A stretch of DNA of 64,000 bases from Salvator merianae (taxonomy: Eukaryota > Chordata > Lepidosauria > Squamata > Teiidae), in the NCBI GenBank assembly GCA_003586115.2, contig QVOM02000021.1, positions 7,702,248 through 7,766,247 of the forward strand, written 5' to 3'. Positions 25,483 to 36,785 of this stretch are shown here, piece by piece. The notes under the pieces are model-generated. The model searched no databases. It was given only the letters and a program-made list of their open reading frames with translations, and was not told the DNA's origin. A program made the position numbers and the translations under genes. Within the stretch, counting starts at the first letter, position 1; each line of letters starts with the position of its first letter.

Positions 25483-26492
25483 ACTTTTGTCTGCAGGGGA
25501 CTGTGCTTTATGTGCTTAAGCTTTCCTGATAAATTTATGACACGCCTGATTAAATACAGTGTGTCATTTTATTGTAATTTGTTAAGTTATCTTGGGCATC
25601 TATTGATGGAAACTCGATCAATAACATTTGTATTTTAAGCAAATTATTTAATCTCAGCTATTAACTCTGCCAATTCACTCCCTTTATGGTGCCAATGTGC
25701 TATCGTACTACAGTCCTGAATGACTTGGGCACTAAAAATCTAAATGAGCACTTCCTTCTGCAAAGACCTGCCCAGGTGTTAATAACTACATTGAAAAACT
25801 TGTTGGGAACACTGACAATAAACATATACAACACTATACTCACAATTTGCTGCCATTATTTTCTTGTCCCAATCATATTTCTAGTTAACATGTATCAGTA
25901 ACTTATCTCATTTAGTATACCTATTTGAGTTGCATATGCAAGAACAAATCTACAGTTCTCCTTGAGTCAGTGAATTTCCAGACTCAAGTAAAAATAGACC
26001 TGACAAGTTTGAAGTTTGTCTACTTCTGTTTTACAAGGCTATTGTAAAGATTACTTTGTAGGCCTCTGAACACTTGAATCATGTAATATAATGCTAAGTG
26101 CAAACTGTTGCAAAGTCCACAGCTTGTAAGTCTTATATGTCTCCTGCCCAATACCTCACGGTCCCAAAGCAGGTTACAATAAAACCAGTATAAAAACACG
26201 GTTAAAATTCAAATAATTAAAACCCACAAGTTCAGTGTGTGAAATGGGAAAGGCAGCTACCTCTTCAATTAATTTTGTGACAGTAATCTCTTTGCTATGA
26301 GGATGGATCTCTGTCTGATACATGGGTTTTTAATGGCTGATCTTTCCCTATGTGTAGTTTTTACCTTTGTTTTTAATCTTTCTTATAAACTACTTTGAAT
26401 TTTTTCTCATGAAAAACAGTATAGATCTTAAATAAATAATTTTAGTTCCAGCTAAAACATATCCTTTCACTTCAATTTCTAATTAGTACATG
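25483..26492. other. Sequence with two L2-type 3' tails
   Basis: At 26140-26225 CCCAAAGCAGGTTACAATAAAACC resembles an L2-type 3' tail on the minus strand. At 26310-26448 TAAACTACTTTGAATTTTTTCTC followed by AAATAAATAA resembles one on the plus strand. The remainder is unrecognised. Confidence 0.45.
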
Positions 26493-27062
26493 TCTTAAGA
26501 ACATAAGAAGAGCCTTGCTGGATCAGGCCACAGTCCATCTAGTCCAGCGTCCTGTCTCACACAGTGGCCCACCAATTGCTTCTCAGCATCCCAAGCAGAA
26601 CATAAAGGCAAAACCTTCACCTGCTATTGACTCCCTGCAAATGGCCTTTAGAGGCATCCTGCCTGTCTCTCTACCCTGGAGGCAGTATTTAGGCATCCAT
26701 TCCAGTAACCATTGATACACCTGACCTCCATGAATTTGTCTAACCCTTTCTTAAAGCTATCCAGGCTGATTGCTGTCACCCCCTCTTCTGGTAGTAAATT
26801 CCATAGACCAATTACACTCTGGGTGAAAAAATACTTCTGCTTGTCGGCCCTCCCTTGCCCATCAGCTTCATAGAGTGCCCCCTGGTCCAACTGTTGTGCA
26901 ATACAGATTTTTTTTTTCTCTATGCTATGCATGATTTTATTTACTTCCATACTATGCATGATTTTATTTACTTCAGATAGGTCCCCTCTTAAACACAGTC
27001 TTTCAAGCCTGAAGAGGCCAAGACATTGCAGCCTGATTTCATAAGGAAGATGTCCCAGTCCC
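26493..27062 (-). mobile_element. CR1 LINE 3' end
   Basis: The minus-strand frame reads FTQSVIGLWNLLPEEGVTAI then SLDSFKKGLDKFME, the conserved C-terminal end of CR1 ORF2. The 3' end carries CAGCAAGGCTC and the terminal ATGTTCTTAAG. A tandem duplication of about 28 bp (CTATGCATGATTTTATTTAC) lies at about 26923-26977. Confidence 0.88.
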
Positions 27063-27096
27063 TTATTGTTTATGATAAGTCATAAATTGAGTCAAA

Positions 27097-27228
27097 GGAT
27101 GATTCCGCACTGGCAGTATACTGGACCAGCAAGCCTATCAGAAGCCTCTGTTCCACACTCTGATGCAGTCTAAGGGAGGTTCCTAGCATCTTTGCTGGTG
27201 CAGTATACCAGCCAGTGTGGAATTGCAC
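27097..27228. mobile_element. Palindromic MITE with GATTCYGCACTGGC ends
   Basis: The left arm GATTCCGCACTGGC with AGTATACTGGACCAGC is inverted on the right (GCTGGTGCAGTATACCAGCC, AGTGTGGAATTGC). It is the same family as 44442-44614. Confidence 0.75.
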
Positions 27229-27924
27229 AAGAAAATCAGCATTCCATCCCATTTATCTCAATTTCTTGTATAACAGTTTTAACTGAGTTTAGTATACTTT
27301 ATTTAAGTTTTCTGCAATGTTAAACAAGTCTGACAGTTCCCATAACACTTTGGCGCTTTAAAGCTTTAAAAGTATTCATGCCTTCAACAATGTTAACACT
27401 GATGGATGAATAAAGTAGAATAATTCTAAGAGAAATAGTTCTTAGACATAGTACTGGACAACTTTCTTCTGCACATTTGGTAACGCAGACAATAAGACAG
27501 AAGACAATTTGGACCTATTCCTAGGAAATGACTCATTCATTAAAAATATGAACAAAAATCCTATGCTTGGAGGACATATTAGGTTTGAATTTGGGATTGC
27601 ACGTAGAAGATGACAGTATATTTTGAGCATGTAGCTTTCTGCACAAGCAGGTCATTAATTGTTTAGACAATTTTGCTTTCTCTCTGACGCAGATATTTTC
27701 TATATACAATAACAGAGGAATCCATTTAAAAATGAATTTGTTGTTTCAGTCTATCAAACTGAAGAGTTTCAAGAATCAGCTTCCTCTATCTGAACGTCAT
27801 TGGGTAGATGCAGAAAGCTCATATTACGATGCTTACATCAACAGAGCTGTGATTCATATCTCACTTAACCTGGTGTGATATAAAGGCTACAAGCACTGGA
27901 CCAGGGCCTAGGAATTCTTGAGCT
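27229..27924. other. No gene or repeat recognised
   Basis: AT-rich sequence without a recognisable feature. Confidence 0.3.
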
Positions 27925-28078
27925 CAAATTCACTGTTCAGTCATGGAAATTCATTAGGTGACTTTGGGCCAGCCACTGCCTCTTAGGCTAATTTAACAAA
28001 GCCATTGTAAGAATTAAATGTGGAGAATAATGTGAACCATCTCGAACCCTTCAGAAGGAAGATGGAATATAGACTTAA
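27925..28078 (+). mobile_element. CORE/MIR-like SINE remnant
   Basis: The order CATGGAAATTCATTAGGTGA, CTTTGGGCCAGCCACTGCCT, then GCCATTGTAAGAATTAAATG and a TTCAGAAGGAAGATGGAATA tail follows the body and tail of reptilian MIR-like SINEs. The tRNA-like head is mostly unrecognisable. Confidence 0.6.
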
Positions 28079-28596
28079 GGTGCAATCACACAGGGCTTTT
28101 TTTGGGTGCCCATTTTCAAAGGATTGCCTCATCACATTGAACTTTACTCTTCATTCCCTTTCTCTCTGCTCTTTGACCCTTGTAAGTACATTGCAATGAA
28201 GGAAAACTCTTTTTAACTGAAAAAGAGAGATTGTGGCTTGACGTGGTTGCCCCAATTCATTTTTGTGACATAAATGATTGTGTGTGTTGGGAACAGCAAT
28301 TGATGAGATTCAACTGAGAGAATCATGGAGAAGAGTACATTGAATTGAGAGTCTCCAGCCCGTGGTACCACCTCTTCCCAGAAGTAGAAGCCTTATCTTC
28401 CCATGGTATTGAGCCCGATCTTGCATAGCAACCAAATTCTGATTGGCTTAGAAAATCATCACACAGTGTGCCTTGCTGAATTTCCTTTTTTCCACTTCCT
28501 TGTTTACCTAATTGAGTTCTCCGTTGCTTGGTTTCAAGCTTAAAAGACAGTGGTAGCCTGTATTTTATTTCTGGCCAGACTCACTGCTAACTCCCT

Positions 28597-28860
28597 GGCT
28601 ATATCCAGACAGGGTCTAAAACCTGGGATTATTCTGGGCTATATTGGGATTGTCACATGTATGCATGGCAATCCCAGCATAGTCCCAGGGTACAGAGGTA
28701 AAATCCCAGAATATCCCAGTTTTGGAAAAAAAGAATTCCAATTCTGTTTTTTCCAAAACAGTGATATTACTTACTTTGGGACTTGCTCCTGGGTTTCCTC
28801 CTGTTGAAATTACCACTGCACAAATGCGGCACTTGCGCATTTTCAGGTATTTTTGCCATC
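28597..28860. mobile_element. MITE related to 14187
   Basis: It begins GGCTATATCCAGACAGGGTC and shares TATTGGGATTGTCACA and GGCAATCCCAGCATAGTCCC with the element at 14187. The centre has a TTTTGGAAAAAA/TTTTTTCCAAAA palindrome at 28722-28757. The right end is not resolved. Confidence 0.5.
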
Positions 28861-29974
28861 AAAGCATTGTGGAAGAAAGCACCAGAAGAGCATGGGACCA
28901 GCATGGAGACATGATGGCAGAAGACACTTTACTAGAGGTGCCTCACTGCAAGGTGAGGTACAGCCATAATCCAGTGGTACATATATAACTGTTTTAAATA
29001 AACTATTCAGCAGAGATAGAAGGGACCAAATCCAGTTAACCAATGTTACCTAAAGGATCTGCATGAAAACGTGTATTTTTAACCACATTCTGAAAGTCAT
29101 AATAGTGGTTATTAATTTCTTCCTATCTTTTGAAGGCTATCTAGCAGACCACACTCTATGAATATACATTAATTATTTGGTACAATAAGAGGCCATGTGT
29201 CTTGTTTCAATATGATTCTAAATGAGTTTACATAAAGCTGAAAACCTTCAAGAGCATCTATTGCAACAGAATCCACTGACCAATTGATCTGTCTGTCTGC
29301 GGGTGTCCTGGATCTGTTCAATTTCATGTGAACGTAAGACACACTATTCATTTTGTATAAAATTGGAAGTGGTGTTATTAGGTGACAATGAGTCGAGTTT
29401 GACTCCTGTTGACTGAACAAATAAATGCTTGCCCTCCATAAAAGGGAAAGGAGGAGACTGGTGTTTGCTGCTTTGAGCTCTTTGGAAGAAAACTAGGATA
29501 TATACAATCAATCAGTCTTGACCATCCATGGTAAGAAAACAGAAGGTAGCTCTGTGTAACGATAGGTTCAAAGAGATCCTGATAGTGGAAGTGATGAAAG
29601 GCAGCTCAGACCCATGCTATGTATCTTGTTACCAAGAAACCTTTTAGTTTCGTTGTCGTTTTGAACCAGTCTCTACCACCTTGACTCTGGAATCTTCAGT
29701 ATGCCTGGGAAAGTATGCGAAGTAAGCAATTAAGTTGTAGTGCTATCTTGCTGACCTCTGCCCGAAAGGAGAGGCCGCATCACTTACACCTGACTTTTGG
29801 GGAAAGAAAGAAACTTTCTGCTCTGCCCAGCCTCTGACTTAATTAAGACTTTTGAGGGACATCTCAGTTTGATTTACTTATGGCTCTGAATGGTAGCACC
29901 CTTAGTGATGGTTACTTGAGCAGTCATTCGCATGACTTAAGTCTTAGAAGATACTTCGGGACATAATTTGCAAC
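28861..29974. other. No gene recognised; short SINE-like tail
   Basis: Around 29446-29512 GCTTTGAGCTCTTTGGAAGA followed by TAGGATATATA resembles a MIR/L2-type 3' tail. Nothing else is recognised. Confidence 0.35.
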
Positions 29975-29982
29975 ATGTTTAT

Positions 29983-30104
29983 CAGCGGCGGCCCGTGCCT
30001 TTAAGGGGGGTGTTCGCGCTGTGTAACTACGGAGGACCGGAGGCCCCGCGAACAGCCATGGCACTCGCGCGAACACCCCCCCTTAAAGGCACGGGCCGCC
30101 GCTG
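29983..30104. mobile_element. hAT-type palindromic MITE, 122 bp
   Basis: The ends CAGCGGCGGCCCGTGCC are perfect inverted repeats and pairing continues through TTTAAGGGGGGTGTTCGCG with a single base gap. The flanks ATGTTTAT (29975-29982) and GTGTTTAT (30105-30112) form an 8-bp target duplication with one mismatch. Eight-base duplications and CAG ends are typical of hAT. The high CpG content and arm identity suggest it is young. Confidence 0.9.
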
Positions 30105-30112
30105 GTGTTTAT

Positions 30113-32341
30113 GAAAATGATATTACTTTGTACTTATCATCATTGGCAGGAAACAGATAAATCCAGTGAATGCATACTTAGATCCGCAGATTTCCAGATG
30201 TCACTTTGCTCTGGCAATGTGCTTCATATTGTCATGCCTGTAAGAGTCATGTGCTTTGAAATTTCCCTATGCAACTTTCAATACATATATTTCCTAGTGA
30301 AGAACATTTCACTTTTAATTAGCTTAGTCTGCTCTCTCCAAGGCCGTCTCCCTTCTGCTTTTGTTATTTTTAAATCCAGATTTGTTAAGGCTCCAGCAAA
30401 AACCCAAAGCATGCAATGTTTGTGCAAGATAAGGCTCAGGCAAGCTTAGAGGATTCAGTCAACCTCATTTGTTCATCATTGCCTTTTTCCTGGATTTTGT
30501 TGTAGACAATAAGAAACAACATCCTATTATCTGACAGTGTTATCAGAGATCCAAGAAGGTATAAAAAACTGCTTAAGTAATCCCTCCTGTCGCCACAAAG
30601 ATCTCTTGTCAGCAGGCTGCACCTTGAAACAGGCAATATCTATGTTCCACTGAATCTCTCTCTCTTTTTACTGAATATGGCCTGGTATTCTGTGCATGCT
30701 TGGAGGCACATGTATCAAAAAGATCTTTCTTTGTGAGCATCACAAGCTTCCTATACAATAATTGTCAAAAATATGCAATCATCTTCCCTACCATGATAGT
30801 TTTTGGATATAATATGTACTGATGTATCTATATTTCTAATATATAAATGCTTGAAGATAAATGAATGAATGGTTAGCTTTGAACTAAGTGGTATTTTAAA
30901 GCTGAGAGGACTGGAGGGAAATTGAAGAGTCTAGCCACATGTGCACAGCTGGAAGCCAGGAAAAATAAATCTTCATTAGCGGTGGACAAAAAAAATAAAT
31001 AAAATAAAACAATATGGGATACATGTGGTTGAAGGCCATCATCGACCTGATGCAATGCGGTACACACAAAATAATATATAGTGCCCAATTCAGCAAATGC
31101 TACTGTTGGTTATTCTTAATAGTGGAGAATATTGTCAGACAAGAATGATTTGGTAAAGTGGAGGAAGAGCAAATAATCCAGATACAACAATCCTGGAAAT
31201 GCACTCTATAAGTGTACTATACAAGTACCAAGCAAACTGCTGACTCCCCCACACTCAGACAAAGGTTTTTTTACACACTGCAAGCTGAAACCCACAGATG
31301 CCATGTGAGATGCAAACCCCCTACATACACACAGCTCAGACAGGAGTTCAGTGGCAAACCTCAGCTGGAATGGTAAGAAGAATGCCTCTTTGATGACTCC
31401 TGAAGAGGATGAAGATGGAAGCTACCCTCTTCCCCTTGGCTACTGCAAAAGCCTCTGCCTTACTACCAGCATGCATTCGATCCCTTTCTTTCAAAAAGCA
31501 TGCATAGAGAAGAAAGATGTGCATGCAGCTAAGGATGCTTTGTGCATGACAAAAAACTGAATGCACAGCAACGTGTGCAGAAAAAGATGTCCCTGCACAT
31601 GTGCACACTTGTGCACCCCCCCCCCAAAGCACTCTGCACTCACTTAGGAACCAAATCACTCAGTCACCAACTACAGTAAACACTAGCAAATGGACAGGAA
31701 CATGCATCAATGACCCACTTCATTACCCTCCCCTCCCGCCACTCGAAAGCAGTCAAAACTCAACAAAACCAATAAAACCAAAACTCAAGAAAACCATGCA
31801 AACTCAGAAGACAGACCAACTGAACATCTTCCTCACCATAGTAGAACGCACATCAGGAAATGGCTCCTGGAGAAAGGAGAAGGTCTCAGCTTGCTGCAGA
31901 GCTGACATCTTTCAGCAGGAAAACATGTTCTAGCAAAAACAAAGGGTTGTGTTACATGATTTGTAAATTGCCTAACAGTGAAAATGTGCTGTGTGAAAAT
32001 GCATTATGCAAGGTTTCTCTGTATTACAAGTTAGTATTTAAAAGCGGCGTCTGAATGCAGCCTAATTATGATCTCATCAGCAGCTGAACTGCAGCGAGTG
32101 ACTCTCCATGAGTGGAACATGTCATTTTTGCTTTTCTTAGTCAGATCCGGAGAATTTCAAGCAGAACACATTGCTTCTTGATAATAGGAAAGTACTTTAA
32201 AAGCTTCCAGAGCAATTTTAGATATGGACTTCATTTACGTTGCAAACTTTATCCTGATTTGGAAATCAAAAAGAAAAAAAGGCATGGCATACAAAATTGT
32301 ACATTTTTTTTAACATCGCAAAGTATCTGTAAATAGTTCAT
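30113..32341. other. No gene recognised
   Basis: Several open frames exist but none resembles a known family. Near 32040-32066 GCGGCGTCTGAATGCAGCC may be a MITE right end without a clear left partner. Confidence 0.3.
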
Positions 32342-32822
32342 GAAGTTCTGTTCACACTTACCTGTTAGTGAGCACTGGTCTGCCCACAGGTGATGCCCGT
32401 CCATACTAGGGAGCCATGGCAGCTCCCCAGAAGTTGCCACAGGCTTCCCTGAAGTCATCCAGCAGTGAACTGCTAAAAAGCAGTCCACATGCATACTAGA
32501 AGTGCCTGGATCACTCCTGGATGACTGCTTGCACACCCTCTTCCATGTGCAGCATGGTGAGTGGGCCTGACGGTGCACCTGAGACTGCAGCTGTGCAGTT
32601 GTGCTGCATATGAACCACCATGGCAACATACAAGCACATGCCTCACACGTTGCCATGGTGATACAGTCTGTCCTGGCCGGGCCATTCACACTCGCATGCT
32701 GCTGGCCCAGAATGGGGCTGTCTGAGCATGTGTTGTGAGAATGGCTGCCAGCACATTGAGTCTTGCCCAACCTAGTATGATATTGTAACACCATACTAGG
32801 CTGGTAAGTGCGAACCCAGTCT
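32342..32822. mobile_element. MITE with GTTCRCACTTACC ends
   Basis: The left end GTTCTGTTCACACTTACC is inverted on the right (GGTAAGTGCGAACCCAGTC). The interior has facing CCATACTAGG/CCTAGTATG motifs. It is about 480 bp, and the one longer open frame in it has no recognisable domain. Confidence 0.65.
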
Positions 32823-33263
32823 TAGAAAGGAAACAGCAACTAGAAAAATATAAAAGTAGCCACTTCCTCATTTCTAAGCATAAAATTTTAGACTATTCCA
32901 TTTTAGATCAACTGAAGACAATTTATTCTGAAGACATTTTCTGTGACAGTTTTGAACACAGAGCACGAGCAAAGCCCTTATAATTAGAGATTACTGGTGC
33001 TTTAGGAGTTCATCAAGGGAAGGGAGAGAGAAAGCCCAATATCAGAGAAAAAAGCTCACTTGTATTGCCTACTGTGTCATATTTGCACCTGTTTGCAGTA
33101 TAAATAAAAAGTTCCATCTTGTACTAATACACCATGCACTGTAATCCTGTTTAAATTTGGACCGTGTCCAGCAATAAGCAGAACTGAAAATGCTGAGCTA
33201 AAGAATATCTTACAATAGTGCAGTATTCCTTTTCAGTACAGCATCAACCTACTCATTTATTAC
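32823..33263. other. No gene or repeat recognised
   Basis: Nothing recognisable was seen. Confidence 0.3.
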
Positions 33264-33594
33264 TGTTTTCAAGTATCTGAAGGGCTGTCACAGTGCAGAG
33301 GGATTGGCCCTATTCTCACTTACACAAGAAGGAAGGACTAGAAACAATGGGATGAAACTTCAAGGGAGTAGATAAGACTAGATATCAGAAAGAAACTTTC
33401 TGACAGGAAGGGTGATCTGTCAGTGGAATAGGTTGTCACAGGAGGTGGTGGGCTCTCGTTCACTGGAGGTCTTCAAGCAGCCGCTAGACAGACATCTGCT
33501 TGGGATGGTTTAGTGAATCCTGCATTGAGCTGGAGGTTGGACTCAATGATCCTGGAGGTCCCTTCCAACTCTATGATTCTATGATTCTATGATT
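33264..33594 (+). mobile_element. CR1 LINE 3' end with octamer tail
   Basis: The sequence has GAAACTTTCTGACAGGAAGG, GGAATAGGTTGTCACAGGAG and GGTGGGCTCTCGTTCACTGG, the usual CR1 3' region. It ends with CAACTCTATGATTCTATGAT, the ATTCTATG octamer tail that marks CR1. Degraded and 5'-truncated. Confidence 0.93.
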
Positions 33595-33916
33595 GTTGAC
33601 ATCCTTCAGTCTTGAAAGACAGTGGAAAGAACCTGAGCAGGAAGACTCTGAGTTGCTCCAATATCGGAGTTTTCTTCTTGGCCTCACGGGGGTGATCCAG
33701 GGTTATATTTTAAATATGTTTTAAGAATACAGTATATATTATATCTTTATATTATTGAGCATTGGATTGGTTGTAGGAGCTGCCAGAGAGATGACCTGCA
33801 GTCCATCCTACCATCTTAGGGGCTCCACTCTGGGCTTTCTGTCAGGGTTTACTATCGTAGGCATTGCCTTTCCCAAGGAACTCACAAGGCAAAGGAAACT
33901 ATTTTACCCATAGCTG
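33595..33916. other. No gene or repeat recognised
   Basis: Nothing recognisable was seen in this stretch. Confidence 0.3.
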
Positions 33917-34218
33917 GGAAGAAGAAGAAGAAGAAGAACTTGGTTTTTATACCCCGCTTTTCTCGGCCGAAGCTAACTCAAAGCGGCTTACAAGGTTATT
34001 TTTCGCCCGAAGGCTTACATCTATCTATCTTCCGCATCACACAATGTGATGCTCCCTATTTATCTACTTGCAATTACTTGCTTTTGAACAGCTAGGTTGG
34101 CTGGAGCTAGAGGCCAGTAGAGGGCACTCATCCCCTCTACACGGCAGACAGGAGCCTTGAACTCCGATCCTCCTATTGAAAGATCAGCGCCTTAGCTACC
34201 TGCACCACCGTGCCTCAA
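33917..34218 (-). mobile_element. tRNA-derived SINE with GAAGAA tail
   Basis: Read on the minus strand, the head starts GAGGCACGGTGGTGCAGGTA (A-box-like) and has GGAGTTCAAGGCTCC (B box GTTCAAGGC) about 45 bp later. The tail reads AAGCGGGGTATAAAAACC followed by TTCTTCTTCTTC, a 3' end shared with L2-type LINEs of squamates. The full-length appearance suggests modest age. Confidence 0.75.
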
Positions 34219-34289
34219 CGTGCCTCAAAACCAACAAGACTTCCTTGGCAGAGCAGGACTGGAACCAAGGAGCTCCTAGGTTCTTCTAA

Positions 34290-34702
34290 GGGCCTTTTTG
34301 CACTTTCCACCTTAGAACAGGATAATTTTCCTGCTCTGTGGTGGAACACCTTGCAGCATGGCAACCATCCACACTTCCATGCTGTGTGAATGCTGGCATC
34401 CTGCACCACGACAGCAGCTGGGAAACTTCTGGATGCTGCCACAGTGACCAGAATGCTGCATGGCGGTGCAGACACACTGTGCCACTCTGCATTTGCACCC
34501 GAAAGAGGGTGCGAAAGCAGTGTACCGGGAGCAGTCCAACTGCTCCCAGTACAGCTGTGGAGCGCGATTTTGTGCTCCACAGCAAGTAGCAATCAAGAGC
34601 AGCTGTAGTCTGCTCTCAACTGCCAGGGCCTCCACGAAATGTGGAAGCACCTCACTAGTGAGCATCCCAACACTCACTAGTGTAAAGTGCAAACAGGCTC
34701 CC
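34290..34702. mobile_element. MITE of the GGGCC...TTTGCACTT family, 413 bp
   Basis: The ends GGGCCTTTTTGCACTTTCC and GTGCAAACAGGCTCCC are inverted copies. TAA precedes the left end, but the right flank (AGC) does not match. The interior has the shared CCGGGAGCAGTCCAACTGCT block. Confidence 0.8.
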
Positions 34703-35265
34703 AGCCTGTTTATTTAACCACTACACCACCAGCAGGCCAAATACATTTGGACAAAACTTTGATCACAGTCCACTAATTAAGTTGTTTTTTTGGTCTTTGG
34801 ATGTGATTTGCAATGGGTTGCTAGAAGGTGAGATGTAGGCCTTGAAAAGGGCCTCAATTATTCATTTAATAAAATATGTGCATTATCCTTCATCAAAAAT
34901 TCCAGGAAAACATGCAATAAAAACTGAAAATAAATCCATCACATTGCAATGGAAGAGCATACAGCACAATACTTATCATAAAAACAATACCCCCAAATAA
35001 TACAGCAAATACAAATTATTTCCTCTATGAACAGAAGAGACTTGAGTAAGCAAGTGTGTTTTGAGGAACAGTCCAAATCTCAGCAGAGCATAAGTTCTTA
35101 TTGCAGGAGCAGGAGCAGTACTATGCTTGTGATAAGTTGGGTGCCTCAGTAGATCACCTGTGGGGTTACCAGACAGTCCTCCAAAGGTGATGGCACAACC
35201 TGTTGAGCCTCACTTGCAGATTCATGTCATAGAAGTTTTCTTTCAAATAATTTGATCCTAGAAAT
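34703..35265. other. No gene or repeat recognised
   Basis: Nothing recognisable apart from AT-rich stretches. Confidence 0.3.
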
Positions 35266-35586
35266 GGGAAGTATTTTTTCACCCAGAGGGTCATTGGTCT
35301 ATGGAATATATTACCAGGGGGTGACAGCAAGCAGGCTCGATAACCTTAAGAACGGATTGGACAGATTCATGGAGGTCAGGTGTATTAGTGGCTACTAGAA
35401 TGGATGCCTAGGTACTGCCTCCAAAGAGGAGAGACGGGCAAAATGCCTCTAGAGGCCATTTGCAGCAAGTCGAGAATGCCCAGGAGCAATTGGTGGGCCA
35501 CTGTGTGAATCAGGATCCTGAACTAGATGGCCAGTGGCCTGATCCAGCAAGGCTCCTCTTATGTTTTTATGTTCTTTTGTTATGTT
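35266..35586 (+). mobile_element. CR1 LINE 3' end
   Basis: TTTTTTCACCCAGAGGGTCA, GGTCAGGTGTATTAGTGGCT and GGCCTGATCCAGCAAGGCTC match the other CR1 copy at 26493-27062 in the opposite orientation. It ends in TTATGTTTTTATGTTCTT. Confidence 0.9.
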
Positions 35587-36785
35587 TCATTTGTGAATTG
35601 CAAATTATAAATTTGGCTTAAAGGAAATTGGAAGTCGTTGCAACTGTCTGAGTGAAGGTGGTGCACGCTCCCACACTAGCTTCTGGACTAATCTTAAAGG
35701 GAGACTCTCAAAAAATTAATTCTAGTTGTAGACCCTTGGGATTACCCATGCAAGAATCATTTTTGCAAAGCTGCTGAAACTGGTAATAGGTCTCTTAGGC
35801 ACAGCAGTTATCTTGGTACTCAGGGGAACCTGTGAGCTACACATCTGCTCTTCTAGAGGCAGTGGAACCATTCCCAGATCAGGCAGCCTGCCCAAGACCC
35901 AATACTGGGAACCATGAAATTACATCTTGTCAGGCTCCAGCTCACCTCTGTGTTCAGGTACTGATCCAGGAGTTGCCATGGCCTTGTCTGTTTCAAATGT
36001 AACAGATAAACCAAACTGGATGCAAATGACTTGGCCGCAGTGCAGCATGAACAATGAAGGAACAGCGGTTCCAAACATGGGTGCAGCCAGGTTTAAGGAC
36101 AGGAGGTTAACACTCCTCTGACAGCTGTGCTTCTGATAAGTAGATTGTGAGCTTGCTGTAGAACCTATTCAGTTTGTTGCAACTGCAGGGAGAGACGATG
36201 GAATAATTTGCAGCTCAAACTAAGTGCCCAAACTTCATTAGGAAATACTGAATCTGCCCAAGGCTTTGGCAGCCATTAAGGATGCAAAAGCTGACACTTC
36301 CACACAGCTGCTTTCATGCTTTGAGCTGTTGATTCATTGTGAAAATGGGAGCTGTAACAACTGCTAATATGTAACTTCTGGCCTTCAAACAACTGCCTTT
36401 TATTCACATAAATGACCAGTGATGTAATTTGGGACAATTCGCAAAACCCCAAGCTACATGTTGGGACAATGAAAGCTTTCATTTTTGTTCTTCATTTAGC
36501 ATGCATGAGCCATTCTGGTCAAGTTACGATGTTGAACTATGTCAATCTTTATTTCTACCAAGTGGTATTCCAAGGACTTGTTAAACTGACTCTTACCCTA
36601 AGGCAAGTATAAACTGGAACTACATCCCTTTGATACAAATGGAACATGTCCCCAACAGTTTATCATAACAGTCTTCAGTCTCACATACTTATATATATAA
36701 ATCTTATAATTCAGCAAGAGAGGTCTGTACACAGAGTAAGGATTCTATAGGCATGGCTGGTAAAGTGGGCAGTGTCCCAACATTT
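35587..36785. other. No gene or repeat recognised
   Basis: Nothing recognisable was seen on either strand. Confidence 0.3.

Noticed and set aside
32249..32794. Minus-strand frame of 181 codons
   Set aside because: It lies mostly inside a MITE with inverted ends at 32342-32822 and has no domain.
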